Shown here: in pieces, positions 4,892 through 5,935 of the stretch
Layout: each line of letters begins with the position of its first letter
How positions within the stretch are numbered: position 1 is the stretch's first letter
NCBI GenBank assembly: GCA_021811525.1
Contig: JAJZOK010000002.1
Span: forward strand, 1-5,935
Reading direction: 5' to 3'
DNA from: Thermoplasmata archaeon
Lineage (GTDB): Archaea; Thermoplasmatota; Thermoplasmata; Thermoplasmatales; Thermoplasmataceae
Length of the DNA: 5,935 bases
Made by a program: the position numbers and the translations under genes
Notes under the pieces: generated by a model
What the model saw: only the letters and a program-made list of their open reading frames with translations
What the model was told of the DNA's origin: nothing
Databases searched by the model: none

Positions 4892-5935
4892 TCAGACGGT
4901 TGTGACCTTTGATTCCCCGGTTTTCTTGGAGATCTCGAAAACATTGTCCGCAACGGATCCAAGTTCCTTGTGGTGGGTTACAAGGATCATCTGGGGGACA
5001 GGTGTTTCCTCTCCCCTGAACGTGTATTGTATTATATCCATGAGATTGCTCCTCCTGTCCTCATCAAGGTAAGTGGTGGGTTCATCCATTACTATTGTCT
5101 TGATGCTTTCCATCACATATGTTGCCAGTGCCAGCCTGAGCGCAATGGCAAGTGCCACCTTTTCCCCGCCGCTGAGCATGTCAATGCTCTGGACATTCCC
5201 GTTCTGGGACACCTCGATGCTCATCTCCTCGTTGATGCTCACATCGTCAAAATCCAGGTTAAAGGAAGTGGAGTATTCCCTAACCTTGTTTGTTATGTAT
5301 ACCGCTGAATCTTTCCGTATGGCCTTCTGGATCCCCTCCCTGTCAAAGCATGCCCTGAGTTTGCTGATTACATCAATGCTGCTTTTAAGTGTGTCAAGCG
5401 AGGTCTTTTTCTGCTCAAGGCCCACAAGCTTTGCCTTGAGTTCCTCAGCCTGCGACTTCTCAGTTTCAATGAAAGCCTTGATGGATGACTCCTCCTGTAT
5501 TCTGCTCAGGAGCTCCCCATTTACCCTTTCATATTCCCTGGACGCTGCAGCCATCTCATCATCCAGGGCTGGCTTGCCGGATAGCTGGGAACTGAGCTGT
5601 TCAATGTCCTTCCTGAGGGAATCCACCTGTGCCTTCTCCCCTTCCTGCGTGGAATTGAGGGCAAAAAGATCGTTATAAAGCTGGAGCCTCGTCTTCTCCT
5701 TTTCCCTCATTGCTTTTATTTTCTGCCTTATGTTTGGATCCGGGACAATGTTGAGTTCCTTCTCCATTTCACTGAGCCGCAACTCGGATCTCTCCATGTC
5801 CTCATGGGTCTCCTGCTGCTTTTTCTTAAGCTGTTCAACATCTGTGGTTGCAATTGTCTGGGAATACTGCTCGTACCTGTTGTATGTGAAGTTGAGGTTC
5901 CTTAGCTTCTTCTCGGTGTCGACCACATCTGCCAT
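4892..5935 (-). CDS. rad50: Rad50, C-terminal part (gene cut by the right edge)
   Basis: These 347 residues are the C-terminal arm and ATPase lobe of Rad50, the SMC-like ATPase that works with Mre11 in DNA double-strand break repair. Residues 1 to about 195 are a charged heptad-like coiled coil. Then come the ABC signature MLSGGEKVALAIALRLAL (253-270), Walker B with D-loop, TIVMDEPTTYLDEDRR (280-295), and the histidine switch VTHHKEL (319-325). The DEPTxxLD pattern and the short spacing from signature to Walker B favour Rad50 over SMC. Walker A and the CxxC zinc hook are absent because they belong to the N-terminal part beyond the window. The ATG exactly at 5935 is therefore just an internal methionine in the coiled coil, not the start; full archaeal Rad50 is roughly 850-900 residues. 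The frame is intact to its TGA stop. The glycosyltransferase gene follows 158 bases downstream and seems to have its own promoter. Confidence 0.93.
   Translation of the reverse strand: MADVVDTEKKLRNLNFTYNRYEQYSQTIATTDVEQLKKKQQETHEDMERSELRLSEMEKELNIVPDPNIRQKIKAMREKEKTRLQLYNDLFALNSTQEGEKAQVDSLRKDIEQLSSQLSGKPALDDEMAAASREYERVNGELLSRIQEESSIKAFIETEKSQAEELKAKLVGLEQKKTSLDTLKSSIDVISKLRACFDREGIQKAIRKDSAVYITNKVREYSTSFNLDFDDVSINEEMSIEVSQNGNVQSIDMLSGGEKVALAIALRLALATYVMESIKTIVMDEPTTYLDEDRRSNLMDIIQYTFRGEETPVPQMILVTHHKELGSVADNVFEISKKTGESKVTTV

Noticed and set aside
4791..5072. Plus-strand open frame starting in the gap after rad50
   Set aside because: Most of it is antisense to the conserved Rad50 ATPase motifs and its composition is not protein-like; the possible TATA box at 4822-4836 is equally well read as a terminator on the other strand.
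5073..5678. 201-residue open frame on the plus strand
   Set aside because: It lies wholly antisense to the rad50 coding region, is Ser/Leu-rich as expected for a shadow of coiled-coil codons, and shows no domain or promoter.
4892..5935. A separate, short Rad50-like protein starting at the window edge
   Set aside because: The methionine falls inside a coiled coil and coincides with the cut; Walker A and the zinc hook would be expected upstream, so truncation by the window is the simple explanation.

Overview
The window looks like a piece of an archaeal chromosome, most likely from the Thermoplasmatales or a close euryarchaeal relative. The basis is threefold: an archaeal-type SepF (DUF552) gene, the end of a Rad50 gene, and A/T-rich TATA-like boxes placed about 25 bases before several start codons, which implies leaderless or short-leader transcripts. 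Arginine is mostly encoded by AGG/AGA, which also fits. I cannot name the species from sequence alone.

Left part (1-2125): after a short non-coding edge that holds a strong compound inverted repeat (71-148), four genes lie on the minus strand. In transcription order they are a YecD-like isochorismatase-fold protein, two different OsmC-family proteins, and a small DUF167/YggU protein. Candidate promoters precede each of them, so they look like a same-direction cluster of mostly separate units rather than one tight operon. The OsmC pair suggests a link to peroxide or thiol stress. Both the YecD-like protein (no cysteine at all) and the second OsmC protein (no arginine in its first 107 residues) lack a residue that the classical members of their folds use for catalysis.

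Middle (2126-3620): a 130-base divergent promoter region separates the YecD-like gene from the only plus-strand gene, a 12-helix MFS transporter. Its stop codon shares a CTAG palindrome with the stop codon of the convergent sepF-like gene.

Right part (3617-5935): three minus-strand genes are, in transcription order, the C-terminal part of Rad50 (cut by the window edge), a family 2 glycosyltransferase of the polyprenyl-phosphate sugar transferase type, and a SepF-like cell-division protein. They touch on DNA break repair, lipid-linked sugar synthesis and FtsZ-based division, and look like ordinary core genes with no obvious shared pathway.

I found no rRNA, recognisable tRNA, CRISPR array, insertion sequence or integrase. 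No gene-free stretch exceeds 300 bases; the longest are 1-161 and 4734-4891. Apart from the unexplained structured element at 71-148, I see no convincing new multi-gene system.
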